DNA of 64,000 nucleotides from Micromonospora sp. M71_S20 (lineage in GTDB: Bacteria > Actinomycetota > Actinomycetes > Mycobacteriales > Micromonosporaceae): NCBI RefSeq assembly GCF_003664255.1, contig NZ_RCCV01000001.1:1612001-1676000 (forward strand). Direction: 5' to 3'. The notes below the pieces were generated by a model. It was not told where the DNA came from. It saw only the letters and a program-made list of their open reading frames with translations, and made no database searches. A program made the position numbers and the translations under genes. Of the stretch, positions 12,169 through 20,570 are shown piece by piece. The stretch's first letter is position 1; each line of letters opens with the position of its first letter.

Positions 12169-13893
12169 ATGCCGGCGGAAACCACTGACATCGATGACAT
12201 TCGCGAGCAAGCGCGGCGCTGGCTCGACGACGATCCCGACCCGGCCAGCCGGGAGGAGCTGCGGGCGGTGCTCGACCGCCTGCCGGCGAGCGCCCCGGAG
12301 CTGGCCGACCGGTTCGCCGGCCCGCTGACCTTCGGCACCGCCGGGCTGCGCGGCCCGCTGCGCGCCGGCCCCAACGGGATGAACCTCGCGGTGGTCACCC
12401 AGGCCGCCGCCGGGCTGGTCGGCTGGCTCGCCGCCCAGGGCGGCTCCGGCCCGCTGGTGATCGGGTACGACGCCCGGCACGGCTCCCGGGAGTTCGCCGA
12501 GCGCACCGCCCAGGTCGCCACCGGCGCGGGACGCCCGGCGCTGCTGCTGCCCCGCCCGCTGCCCACCCCCGTGCTCGCGTACGCGGTGCGCCACCTCGGG
12601 GCGGTCGCCGGGGTGATGGTGACGGCCAGCCACAACCCGCCGCAGGACAACGGCTACAAGGTCTACCTCGGAGCCGAGCTGGGCGGGGCGCTCGGCGCGG
12701 GCGCCCAGATCGTGCCGCCGGCGGACGCCGGCATCGAGGCCGCGATCCGGTCGGTCGGGCCGCTGGCCGAGGTGCCGCTCGGGCCGGCCGGGCAGGTGCT
12801 CGGCGACGACCTGGTGGCCTCCTACGTGGAGCGGGCCACCGCCGTGATCGACCCGGACGGGTCGCGTGACCTGGCGGTGGCGTACACGCCGCTGCACGGG
12901 GTGGGTGCGGCGGTGCTCACCGCGGCGTTCGCCCGGGCGGGCTTCCCCGTGCCCGGTGTGGTGCCCGAGCAGGCCGAGCCGGACCCGGCGTTCCCGACCG
13001 TCTCCTTCCCCAACCCGGAGGAACCGGGGGCCGTGGACCGGCTGGTCGCGCTGGCCGAGGCGACGGGCGCGGACATCGCCATCGCCAACGACCCGGACGC
13101 GGACCGCTGCGCGGTGGCCGTCCGGGACACCGGTCCGGCGGCGGGTACGGGGGCGGAGGTCGCCGGCCCGGCCCAGCCCGACGGGAACCCGCCCGGCTGG
13201 CGGATGCTGCGCGGCGACGAGGTGGGCGTGCTGCTGGCCGACCATCTCATGCGGCGCGGCGTGACCGGCCTGTACGCCACCACGATCGTGTCGTCGTCCC
13301 TGCTGCGGGCGATGTGTGCCGCCCGCGGCCTGCCGTACGACGAGACGCTGACCGGGTTCAAGTGGATCGTCCGGGCCGGCGGCGGGGCCGAGCCGCTGGT
13401 CTTCGGCTACGAGGAGGCGCTCGGCTACTGCGTCGCCCCCGAGCACGTACGCGACAAGGACGGCATCACCGCCGCGCTGACCGTGGCGGAGCTGGCCGCC
13501 GGGCTCAAGGCGCGGGGGCGCACCCTGACCGACCGGCTGGACGAGCTGGCCGCCGAGTTCGGCGTGCACCACACCGACCAGCTCTCGGTGCGGGTGGACG
13601 ACCTGCGGGAGATCGCCGCCGCGATGGCCCGGATCCGGGCCGCCACCCCGACGACGCTGCTCGGACAGCCGGTCACCGAGGCGCAGGACCTGCTCCCCGA
13701 GGCGGACGTGGTGATCCTGCGTACCGGCGCCGCCCGGGTGGTGATCCGCCCCTCGGGCACCGAACCGAAGCTCAAGGCGTACCTGGAGGTGGTGGAGCCG
13801 GTGACGGACGGCGACGTAGCCGCGGCCCGCACCCGCGCAGGGGACGCGATCGCCACCCTCCGCACCGAGATGGCCAACGCCCTGGGCCTCTGA
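12169..13893 (+). CDS. pmmB: Phosphohexomutase (phosphoglucomutase/phosphomannomutase, PmmB type)
   Basis: A 574-residue alpha-D-phosphohexomutase that shifts phosphate between C1 and C6 (or C5 for pentoses) of sugars. Four signature loops are present: the phosphoserine loop TASHNP (Ser154), the Mg site DPDADR (308-313), the sugar-recognition loop GYEEALGY and the phosphate-binding RPSGTEPKLKAYLE near the C-terminus. Start is ATG 12169. Mycobacterial PmmB is likewise found beside upp and deoxynucleoside salvage genes, so a phosphopentomutase-like role in nucleoside catabolism is plausible, but specificity is not readable from sequence. Confidence 0.87.
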   Translation: MPAETTDIDDIREQARRWLDDDPDPASREELRAVLDRLPASAPELADRFAGPLTFGTAGLRGPLRAGPNGMNLAVVTQAAAGLVGWLAAQGGSGPLVIGYDARHGSREFAERTAQVATGAGRPALLLPRPLPTPVLAYAVRHLGAVAGVMVTASHNPPQDNGYKVYLGAELGGALGAGAQIVPPADAGIEAAIRSVGPLAEVPLGPAGQVLGDDLVASYVERATAVIDPDGSRDLAVAYTPLHGVGAAVLTAAFARAGFPVPGVVPEQAEPDPAFPTVSFPNPEEPGAVDRLVALAEATGADIAIANDPDADRCAVAVRDTGPAAGTGAEVAGPAQPDGNPPGWRMLRGDEVGVLLADHLMRRGVTGLYATTIVSSSLLRAMCAARGLPYDETLTGFKWIVRAGGGAEPLVFGYEEALGYCVAPEHVRDKDGITAALTVAELAAGLKARGRTLTDRLDELAAEFGVHHTDQLSVRVDDLREIAAAMARIRAATPTTLLGQPVTEAQDLLPEADVVILRTGAARVVIRPSGTEPKLKAYLEVVEPVTDGDVAAARTRAGDAIATLRTEMANALGL

Positions 13894-13937
13894 CCATTAA
13901 CCCCCATCCCCACCCACACCCCACCCCGCCTCCCCAC

Positions 13938-14004
13938 CCTGTTGATCAAGAGGTTTGCGTTAGGGAATGCGTCTTCCCAGGACGCAAACCTCTTGATCAA
14001 CAGG
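13938..14004. repeat. 67-bp nested inverted repeat between convergent genes (REP-like hairpin or terminator)
   Basis: Perfect 23-bp arms (13938-13960 and 13982-14004) carry the core TTGATCAAGAGGTTTGCGT and its complement. The 21-nt loop contains a second stem, GGGAA (13963-13967) and TTCCC (13974-13978). The element is much less GC-rich than its surroundings. It sits between the 3' ends of pmmB and the GPP34 gene. No T-tract follows, so it may be a dispersed palindrome as well as a transcription barrier. Confidence 0.75.
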
Positions 14005-14109
14005 AGTCAGCGACCCGCCGTGGTCGGAGTCAGCGCCTGCGGCGGCCGGGGGCCGGGGCGGCAGCCGCCAGCAGCCGGTGGGCGGAGGGGGTGGGTCCAG
14101 CCGGGTGGG

Positions 14110-14787
14110 TCAGCGGCGGGGGCCCAGGGCGGCGTCGACGGCGCTGCCGAGGGCGGCCACGACGAGGCCGACCGAGGGACGGACCACGGAGTCGTCCAGG
14201 CTGACGGTGCCGGAGAAGCCGGCGCCGCCGGCGATCTCCTCCAGCCGCTGCCGGGCCTCCCGCGCCGCGTCACCGCTCAGGCCGAGCGCCGGCTCCATCC
14301 GCAGCACCGCGACCAGGGTCGCCAAAGCCGCCGTCCGCTCGTCGGGCAGTTCGCCGCTGGCCAGCGCCTCGGCGAGCCGGCGTCGGGTGTCCGCCTCGAC
14401 GGCGGGGTCCACCGTCGGGTAGCGGTGCACGTGGATGAAGCCCAGCTCGGTCTCGTCGACGTCACGCACGACGCCCTGGGCGCACAGGTCACCGAGGATC
14501 TTGTCGCGCAGGCCGTGCCGCAGCCGCTGCACCCAGGACGAGGGGCTGTGCGGCGTGTCGGCGGCCATGCGGGCGAGGACCCCGTCGACGATCGGCTCGC
14601 CGGTGGGCGTCGGGTCGACCACCGTCAGGGACCCCTCGGAATACACGATCCGGCCGGCCAGGGCCAGTTCGATCAGCACCGCGGCGGCCATCCCCAGGTC
14701 GAGGCTGATCCGCGGCATGGTCGCCTTGCCGGTCTCGTCGTCGTACGCGAGGAGAAGCAGCTCTTCGGCGAGCGCAACACCAGTCAT
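14110..14787 (-). CDS. GPP34 (GOLPH3/VPS74-like) family protein
   Basis: A 225-residue protein of the GPP34 family, known in eukaryotes as the Golgi phosphoinositide-binding GOLPH3; many actinomycetes carry copies with unknown roles. The N-terminus ALAEELLLLAYDDETGK and then LDLGMAAAVLIELALAGRI (about residues 27-50) are the family signature. The C-terminal half is helical and acidic. No signal peptide or membrane segment is present. Start is ATG 14787. It stands alone, convergent with pmmB and 77 bp downstream of upp on the same strand. Confidence 0.8.
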   Translation of the reverse strand: MTGVALAEELLLLAYDDETGKATMPRISLDLGMAAAVLIELALAGRIVYSEGSLTVVDPTPTGEPIVDGVLARMAADTPHSPSSWVQRLRHGLRDKILGDLCAQGVVRDVDETELGFIHVHRYPTVDPAVEADTRRRLAEALASGELPDERTAALATLVAVLRMEPALGLSGDAAREARQRLEEIAGGAGFSGTVSLDDSVVRPSVGLVVAALGSAVDAALGPRR

Positions 14788-14864
14788 GGCCGGAGACGGT
14801 AGCGGCTGCGCGCATCCCGCGCACGGACTCGCGCACGGATTCACGCGCAGCCGCGCGACGGACC

Positions 14865-15497
14865 TCAGAAGCGGGGCATGCCACCGAACTGGCGGTCGCC
14901 GGCGTCGCCGAGCCCCGGCACGATGAACATGCGGTCGTTGAGCCCCTCGTCGATCGAGGCGGTGACCAGGCGCAGCGGCAGGCCGGAGCGCTCCAGCCGC
15001 TCGATGCCGACGGGCGCGGCGAGCACGCAGAGCACGGTGATGTCGGTGCAGCCGCGGTCGGCCAGCAGCCGGCAGCAGTGCTCCAGCGAGCCGCCGGTGG
15101 CGAGCATCGGGTCGAGCACCAGCACCGGCAGGCCGCTGAGGTCGCGCGGCAGCGACTCCATGTAGGCGCGCGGTTCGTACGTCTCCTCGTCGCGGGCCAG
15201 GCCGACGAAGCCCATCGAGGACTCCGGCAGCAGGCCGAGCGCCGCGTCGGCCATGCCCAGGCCGGCCCGCAGCACCGGCACGAGCAGCGGCGGGTTGGCC
15301 AGCCGGGTGCCCTCGGTGCCGGTGACGGGGGTCTGCACCGGGTACTTCTCGACGGGGAACGAGCGCGCGGCCTCGTACACCAGCATGGTGGTGAGTTCGT
15401 GCAGCGCCGCCCGGAACGAGGAGGAGTCGGTGCGCGCGTCCCGCATGGCGGTCAGCCGCGACTGGGCGAGCGGATGGTCAATGACGTGTACGTCCAC
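14865..15497 (-). CDS. upp: Uracil phosphoribosyltransferase
   Basis: A 210-residue enzyme that joins uracil and PRPP to UMP, the pyrimidine-base salvage step. The PRPP-binding loop [11 protein letters not shown] (about residues 126-136) and the uracil-binding C-terminal segment [15 protein letters not shown] are both present, and the length is exactly that of the family. The start [16 protein letters not shown] at 15497 matches orthologues. It is divergent from deoC; both act in nucleoside salvage, and mycobacteria keep upp in a similar neighbourhood. Confidence 0.95.
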   Translation of the reverse strand: MDVHVIDHPLAQSRLTAMRDARTDSSSFRAALHELTTMLVYEAARSFPVEKYPVQTPVTGTEGTRLANPPLLVPVLRAGLGMADAALGLLPESSMGFVGLARDEETYEPRAYMESLPRDLSGLPVLVLDPMLATGGSLEHCCRLLADRGCTDITVLCVLAAPVGIERLERSGLPLRLVTASIDEGLNDRMFIVPGLGDAGDRQFGGMPRF

Positions 15498-15629
15498 GAT
15501 CGCTCAACCTACCGGTCCACCCGTCGCGGCACTGCGGGTGCGGCCGGACGGGCGACCTCGCTCACCACCGAGCCGCCGACGGTGCGGTGACCAAGATCAC
15601 TGTCCGGCCGGGTGCGTAGACTTCGGGGC

Positions 15630-16589
15630 ATGACGGCGACAGCGACGTCGGCCCGGTCGGAGCTCTCCGAGTTGGGACGATCCGAGACCGCTCTGCGGAC
15701 CTTCCTGCACGGCCTGCCCGGCGTGGATCAGGTCGGCGCGGAGCAGCGGGCGGCACAGCTCGGCACCCGCTCCATCAAGACCACCGCCAAGGCCCAGGCC
15801 ATCGACCTGGCGATCCGGATGGTCGACCTGACCACCCTCGAAGGGGCGGACACCCCGGGCAAGGTGCGGGCCCTCGCGGCCAAGGCGCTGCGCCCCGATC
15901 CGGCCGACCCGTCCTGCCCGCACGTGGGTGCGGTCTGCGTCTACCCCTCGATGGTGCCCCACGTGGCCGAGGTGCTGCGCGGCTCGGGCGTGCACCTGGC
16001 CAGCGTGGCGACCGCCTTCCCGTCGGGCCAGGCCCCGCTGGAGGTCAAGCTCGCCGACACCCGGGCCGCCGTGGCGGCCGGCGCCGACGAGATCGACATG
16101 GTGATCAACCGGGGCGCCTTCCTCGCCGGCCGCTACCAGGAGGTCTACGACGAGATCGTGGCCATTAAGGAGGCCTGTGGCGACGCCCACCTAAAGGTCA
16201 TCCTGGAGACCGGCGAGCTGGCCACGTACGACAACGTGCGGCGCGCCTCCTGGCTGGCGATGCTGGCCGGCGGCGACTTCATCAAGACCTCCACCGGCAA
16301 GGTTCCGGTCGCGGCCACTCCGCCGGTGACCCTGGTGATGCTGGAGGCGGTGCGCGACTTCCGGGCCGCCACCGGGCGGCAGGTCGGCGTGAAGCCGGCC
16401 GGCGGCATCAAGACCACCAAGGACGCGATCAAGTACCTGGTGATGGTCAACGAGACCGTCGGCCCGGACTGGCTGGACCCGGACTGGTTCCGGTTCGGCG
16501 CGTCCAGCCTGCTCAACGACCTGCTCATGCAGCGCACCAAGCTGACGACCGGCACCTACTCCGGTCCCGACTACTTCACCCTGGACTGA
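15630..16589 (+). CDS. deoC: Deoxyribose-phosphate aldolase
   Basis: A 319-residue class I aldolase that cleaves 2-deoxyribose-5-phosphate to glyceraldehyde-3-phosphate and acetaldehyde. The Schiff-base lysine lies in FIKTSTGK (Lys219), and the second conserved lysine in VGVKPAGG (about 255). It is the longer actinobacterial form, with about 60 extra N-terminal residues over the E. coli-like enzyme. Start is ATG 15630. The aldehyde dehydrogenase gene follows after 6 bp; acetaldehyde disposal is an obvious reason for this operon. Confidence 0.95.
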   Translation: MTATATSARSELSELGRSETALRTFLHGLPGVDQVGAEQRAAQLGTRSIKTTAKAQAIDLAIRMVDLTTLEGADTPGKVRALAAKALRPDPADPSCPHVGAVCVYPSMVPHVAEVLRGSGVHLASVATAFPSGQAPLEVKLADTRAAVAAGADEIDMVINRGAFLAGRYQEVYDEIVAIKEACGDAHLKVILETGELATYDNVRRASWLAMLAGGDFIKTSTGKVPVAATPPVTLVMLEAVRDFRAATGRQVGVKPAGGIKTTKDAIKYLVMVNETVGPDWLDPDWFRFGASSLLNDLLMQRTKLTTGTYSGPDYFTLD

Positions 16590-16595
16590 GAGCCG

Positions 16596-18026
16596 ATGTT
16601 CGAATACGCACCCGCCCCCGAGTCTCGCTCGGTGGTGGATCTCAAGGCCTCCTACGGGCTCTTCGTCGACGGTGAGTTCGTCGACCCCACCGACGGCGGC
16701 ACGTTCAAGACGGTCAACCCCGCCTCCGAGGAGGTGCTGGCCGAGGTCGCCGAGGCCGGCGCGCAGGACGTGGAGCGCGCCGTCCGCGCCGCCCGCCAGG
16801 CGTACGAGAAGGTCTGGGGCCCGATGTCGGGCCGGGACCGGGCGAAGTACCTCTTCCGGATCGCCCGGATCATCCAGGAGCGCTCCCGCGAGCTGGCCGT
16901 GCTGGAGTCCCTGGACAACGGCAAGCCGATCAAGGAGTCGCGCGACGTCGACCTGCCCCTGGTCGCCGCGCACTTCTTCTACTACGCGGGCTGGGCCGAC
17001 AAGCTCCCGTACGCCGGCTTCGGCCCCGATCCGAAGCCGCTGGGCGTGGCCGCGCAGGTCATCCCGTGGAACTTCCCGCTGCTGATGCTGGCGTGGAAGA
17101 TCGCCCCGGCGCTGGCCGCCGGCAACACGGTGGTGCTGAAGCCGGCCGAGACGACCCCGCTGACCGCGCTGCTCTTCGCCGAGATCTGCCAGCAGGCAGA
17201 CCTGCCCGCCGGCGTGGTCAACATCGTCACCGGCGCCGGCGAGACCGGCCGCGCGCTGGTCGAGCACCCGGGCGTGGACAAGGTCGCCTTCACCGGTTCG
17301 ACCGAGGTGGGCCGGGCCATCGCCCGCGCCGTGGCCGGCACCCGCAAGAAGCTCACCCTGGAGCTGGGCGGCAAGGCGGCCAACATCGTCTTCGACGACG
17401 CCCCCGTCGACCAGGCCGTCGAGGGCATCGTCAACGGGATCTTCTTCAACCAGGGGCACGTCTGCTGCGCCGGCTCCCGGCTGCTGATCCAGGAGAACGT
17501 CGCCGACCGGGTGCTGGAGTCGCTGAAGCGGCGGATGGCCCAGCTGCGCGTCGGCGACCCGCTGGACAAGAACACCGACATCGGCGCGATCAACTCGGCC
17601 GCGCAGCTGGCGCGGATCCGGGAGCTGTCCGACGCCGGCTCCGCCGAGGGCGCCGAGCGCTGGTCGCCGCCGTGCGAGCTGCCGGAGCGCGGCTTCTGGT
17701 TCGCGCCGACGATCTTCACCGGGGTCACCCAGGCGCACCGGATCGCCCGCGAGGAGATCTTCGGCCCGGTGCTGTCCGTGCTGACGTTCCGCACCCCGGC
17801 GGAGGCCGTCGAGAAGGCCAACAACACGCCGTACGGGCTGTCGGCCGGGATCTGGACCGACAAGGGCTCCCGGATCCTGTGGATGGCCGACCGGCTGCGC
17901 GCCGGGGTGGTCTGGGCCAACACGTTCAACAAGTTCGACCCCACCTCGCCGTTCGGCGGCTACAAGGAGTCGGGCTACGGTCGCGAGGGCGGCCGGCACG
18001 GGCTGGAGGGCTACCTCAATGTCTGA
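16596..18026 (+). CDS. Aldehyde dehydrogenase, NAD(P)-dependent
   Basis: A 476-residue full-length aldehyde dehydrogenase. Cofactor and catalytic elements are VIPWNFPLLM, LKPAETTP, FTGSTEVG, general base Glu256 in LELGGK and catalytic Cys290 in FNQGHVCCAGSR. The C-terminal NTFNKFDPTSPFGGYKESG is also typical. Start is ATG 16596, 6 bp after deoC. In this operon it would oxidise the acetaldehyde released by DeoC. Its last 8 bp overlap the start of the truncated paralogue, so the two are translationally coupled. Confidence 0.92.
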   Translation: MFEYAPAPESRSVVDLKASYGLFVDGEFVDPTDGGTFKTVNPASEEVLAEVAEAGAQDVERAVRAARQAYEKVWGPMSGRDRAKYLFRIARIIQERSRELAVLESLDNGKPIKESRDVDLPLVAAHFFYYAGWADKLPYAGFGPDPKPLGVAAQVIPWNFPLLMLAWKIAPALAAGNTVVLKPAETTPLTALLFAEICQQADLPAGVVNIVTGAGETGRALVEHPGVDKVAFTGSTEVGRAIARAVAGTRKKLTLELGGKAANIVFDDAPVDQAVEGIVNGIFFNQGHVCCAGSRLLIQENVADRVLESLKRRMAQLRVGDPLDKNTDIGAINSAAQLARIRELSDAGSAEGAERWSPPCELPERGFWFAPTIFTGVTQAHRIAREEIFGPVLSVLTFRTPAEAVEKANNTPYGLSAGIWTDKGSRILWMADRLRAGVVWANTFNKFDPTSPFGGYKESGYGREGGRHGLEGYLNV

Positions 18027-18843
18027 GCGGGTCGCGGTACGCAAGACGTACAAGCTCTTCATCGGCGGGAAGTTCCCGCGCAGCGAGTCGGGACGGTCGT
18101 ATCTCGTGCAGGACTCCAACGTGTCGCTGGCCTCCCGCAAGGACGCGCGGGACGCCGTCGTCGCCGCCCGCGCCGCCGTGAAGGGCTGGGCCGGGGCGAC
18201 CGCGTACAACCGGGGTCAGATCCTCTACCGGGTCGCCGAGATGCTGGAGGGCCGGCGCGAGCAGTTCGTCGCCCTCGGCGTGCCCGGCGACGAGGTCGAC
18301 GCGGCCGTGGACCGCTGGGTCTGGTACGCCGGCTGGTCCGACAAGCTCCCCCAGGTGTACGGCGGCGCCAACCCGGTCGCCGGGCCGTACTTCAACCTGT
18401 CGGCGCCCGAGCCGACCGGCGTGGTGGCCGTGGTCGCCCCCGAGTCCCCGGCGCTGCTCGGCCTGGTCAGCGTGATCGCCCCGGCGATCGTCACCGGCAA
18501 CACCGTGGTGGTGGCGACCTCGCCGACGCAGCCCCTGGCGGCGGTGACCCTGGCGGAGGTGCTGGCCACCTCCGACCTGCCCGGCGGCGTGGTCAACCTG
18601 CTCACCGGCCGGATCGCCGAGACCGTGCCGGCGCTGGCCGCCCACATGGACGTCAACGCCATCGACCTGACCGGGGTGGCCGACGCCGAGCTGGCGACGG
18701 AGCTGGAGATCAAGGCGGCGCAGAACCTCAAGCGGGTGCTCCGGCCGGCCCCGGCCGACCACGACTGGTCCGCCGACCCGGGCATCACCCGGATGACCAC
18801 CCTGCTGGAGACGAAGACGGTCTGGCACCCCAAGGGGGTGTAA
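18019..18843 (+). CDS. Truncated aldehyde dehydrogenase paralogue lacking the catalytic domain
   Basis: A 274-residue protein homologous to the N-terminal, cofactor-binding part of aldehyde dehydrogenases: YKLFIGGKFPRSESGR, WVWYAGWSDKLPQ, VVAVVAPESPALLG and TGNTVVVATS. It ends before the catalytic half: there is no Cys nucleophile and no GGK motif, and its C-terminus (HDWSADPGITRM) is unrelated. The frame is intact with normal codon bias, so it is not a decaying pseudogene. ATG 18019 overlaps the preceding stop by 8 bp. It may form mixed oligomers with, or regulate, the active partner; that is inference. Confidence 0.82.
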   Translation: MSERVAVRKTYKLFIGGKFPRSESGRSYLVQDSNVSLASRKDARDAVVAARAAVKGWAGATAYNRGQILYRVAEMLEGRREQFVALGVPGDEVDAAVDRWVWYAGWSDKLPQVYGGANPVAGPYFNLSAPEPTGVVAVVAPESPALLGLVSVIAPAIVTGNTVVVATSPTQPLAAVTLAEVLATSDLPGGVVNLLTGRIAETVPALAAHMDVNAIDLTGVADAELATELEIKAAQNLKRVLRPAPADHDWSADPGITRMTTLLETKTVWHPKGV

Positions 18844-18859
18844 CTGTTCGCTGTCCTGG

Positions 18860-18932
18860 GGTTTTCCGGGGAGCCCCGCCCGCTCCGGGCGGTCAGGCTT
18901 GATCCCTGCGCGGGCGGGGCTCCCCGAAAACC
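18860..18932 (+). terminator. Conserved-loop 3' hairpin, copy 1
   Basis: A 23/22-bp stem (18860-18882 with 18911-18932, one bulged C) closes a 28-nt loop. It begins 16 nt after the stop of the truncated dehydrogenase. The loop contains GGCGGTCAGGCTTGATCC; a 25-nt loop block (18883-18907) recurs on the minus strand at 44996-44972 inside a different stem. Position and shape suggest a transcription terminator or 3'-end element for the deoC operon. Confidence 0.75.
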
Positions 18933-19018
18933 GTCCGTGGACAGGTTCGTCGTGGGAAAGCTCAGCTCTCAGGTGCTGCCTCGGGTGGGCTGCTGTGGTG
19001 CGGGGCGGGGCGGGTCTA

Positions 19019-19031
19019 CTACCGGGGGTAG
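19019..19031. promoter_or_regulatory. Putative BlaI operator upstream of blaI
   Basis: The dyad CTACC-GGG-GGTAG ends 9 bp before the GTG start of the BlaI-family gene. It resembles the CTAC/GTAG sites in front of cydA and fits autoregulation. Confidence 0.5.
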
Positions 19032-19040
19032 GATTGCGGC

Positions 19041-19505
19041 GTGACTCGGCTTGGTGATCTCGAACGTGCGGTGATGGACGTCTTGTGGGACTCGGTCCCG
19101 GGCACGTCGGACGGGATCACCGTGCGCGAGGTCGCCGACGCGTTGGACGGCCGCGAGCTGGCGTACACGACGGTGATGACCGTGCTCGACCGGCTCGCCG
19201 GCAAGGACATGGTGCAGCGCGAGCGGGAGGGGCGGGCCTGGCGCTACCGGGCCGCCGCCAGCCGCGAGCAGTACATCGCCCAGCTCATGCTCGACGCCCT
19301 CGACCTCGGCGGCAGCCGGGACGCCGCGCTGGTGCGCTTCGCCCGCTCGGTGACCGGCACCGAGGCCGAGGTGCTGCGCGCCGCCCTCGGGGCCGAGGCC
19401 GAAGGGGCCGGGCACGACGGGGACGCGCTGACCGGTCGCGTCGAGGCGCCGTCGGTCGACGGGGTCGGCCGACCGCCCCGGGCCGACAAGGCAACGGACC
19501 GGTAG
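19041..19505 (+). CDS. BlaI/MecI/CopY-family transcriptional repressor
   Basis: A 154-residue winged-helix repressor. Residues 1-75 (LGDLERAVMDVLW, then TVREVADAL and the recognition segment AYTTVMTVLDRLAGKDMV) match the BlaI DNA-binding domain. The helical middle (ASREQYIAQLMLDAL) is the dimerisation and cleavage region; the last 40 residues are low-complexity. Start is GTG 19041. The M56 peptidase gene follows after 10 bp, the classic sensor-protease/repressor pairing. CTAC/GTAG dyads lie in its own leader and before cydA. Confidence 0.88.
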   Translation: MTRLGDLERAVMDVLWDSVPGTSDGITVREVADALDGRELAYTTVMTVLDRLAGKDMVQREREGRAWRYRAAASREQYIAQLMLDALDLGGSRDAALVRFARSVTGTEAEVLRAALGAEAEGAGHDGDALTGRVEAPSVDGVGRPPRADKATDR

Positions 19506-19515
19506 GGCGGCGGTC

Positions 19516-20421
19516 GTGGCGTACGCCCTGCACTTCGCCGCGTCGATGCTGGCCTGCTGGCTGACCGCGCAGGTGCTGGCCCGCTCCACCTGGACGTGGC
19601 GCAGCCCCCGGGTCGCGATCGTCTGCTGGCAGGCGGTCGGGCTGGCCCTCGGGCTCTCCGCCATGGGCGTGCCGATGGCGCTGGGCCTGTCCGCGTACGA
19701 CCGCCCGACCGGCAGCGCGCTGGTCGCCCTCGCCACCGACCTCGCCCACGGCACCCTGCCCGTCGGGCTGGGCGCGCCGCACCTGGCCGCCGTCGGGGTG
19801 GGCTTCGGCATCGGCGCGGTCCTGCTGACCACGACCGTCCGCAGCATCCACGGCACCGTACGCGCCCAGCGCCGGCACCGGGACCTGCTCGCCCTGGTCG
19901 CCCGCCGGGACCCGACGGTGCCCGGGGCGCTGGTGCTCGACCACCCGAGCGCGGCGGCGTACTGCCTGCCCGGGATGAAGCCCCGGGTGGTGGTCAGCGC
20001 GGGCACGCTCGACCTGCTGGACAGCGCCGAGTTGGCGGCCGTGCTCGCCCACGAGCGGGCGCACGCCCAGGAACGGCACGACCTGGTGCTGCTGCCGTTC
20101 ACCGCGCTCAGCCGGGCGCTGCCCTGGTTCGCCTGGGTCCGCGACGCGCACGACCGGGTCGCCCTGCTGGTCGAGATGCGGGCCGACGACAAGGCCCGGG
20201 AGGCGCACGCCGACGCCCCGCTGGCCGGTGCGCTGCGCCGGTTCGCCGCGGCCGGCAACCGGGTCACTCCGGCCGGCACGCTCGGGCTGGGCGACCGGGA
20301 CCTCGACGTCCGGGTGCAGCGGCTCCTGGTCGCCGACCGGCCGCCCCGGCTGCTCGGGGCCGCCGCGCTGGCCGTGGCGACCAACGTGGCCGCCCTGCCG
20401 GTCTCCCTCTTCCTGAGCTGA
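19516..20421 (+). CDS. M56 (BlaR1-like) membrane metallopeptidase
   Basis: A 301-residue membrane zinc protease. Hydrophobic segments lie at about residues 5-22, 33-60 and 87-108, with a cytoplasmic protease domain carrying HERAH (HExxH, 179-183) and a downstream Glu in EMRADDKA. The C-terminus is a final hydrophobic helix. Unlike staphylococcal BlaR1 it has no extracellular penicillin-sensor domain, so the activating signal is unknown. Start is GTG 19516, 10 bp after blaI. By analogy it inactivates the BlaI protein in response to an envelope or respiratory signal (inference). Confidence 0.85.
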   Translation: MAYALHFAASMLACWLTAQVLARSTWTWRSPRVAIVCWQAVGLALGLSAMGVPMALGLSAYDRPTGSALVALATDLAHGTLPVGLGAPHLAAVGVGFGIGAVLLTTTVRSIHGTVRAQRRHRDLLALVARRDPTVPGALVLDHPSAAAYCLPGMKPRVVVSAGTLDLLDSAELAAVLAHERAHAQERHDLVLLPFTALSRALPWFAWVRDAHDRVALLVEMRADDKAREAHADAPLAGALRRFAAAGNRVTPAGTLGLGDRDLDVRVQRLLVADRPPRLLGAAALAVATNVAALPVSLFLS

Positions 20422-20570
20422 CCGGGCAGGCCCACCGGCGGCGCCCGAGGACCTTCCGGAACGCCCTCTCCCGCACGGTGGAGTTACCGCCGCGTGGATC
20501 GTCTCCGGACATGCTGGGGCCGGACCGCCCGCGTACGCGACCCGCCCGGCGCCCCCACCCTCCCCCACAG

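Noticed and set aside
18019..18843. Truncated aldehyde dehydrogenase as a decaying pseudogene
   Set aside because: No internal stops or frameshifts, codon bias matches neighbours, and it is translationally coupled.
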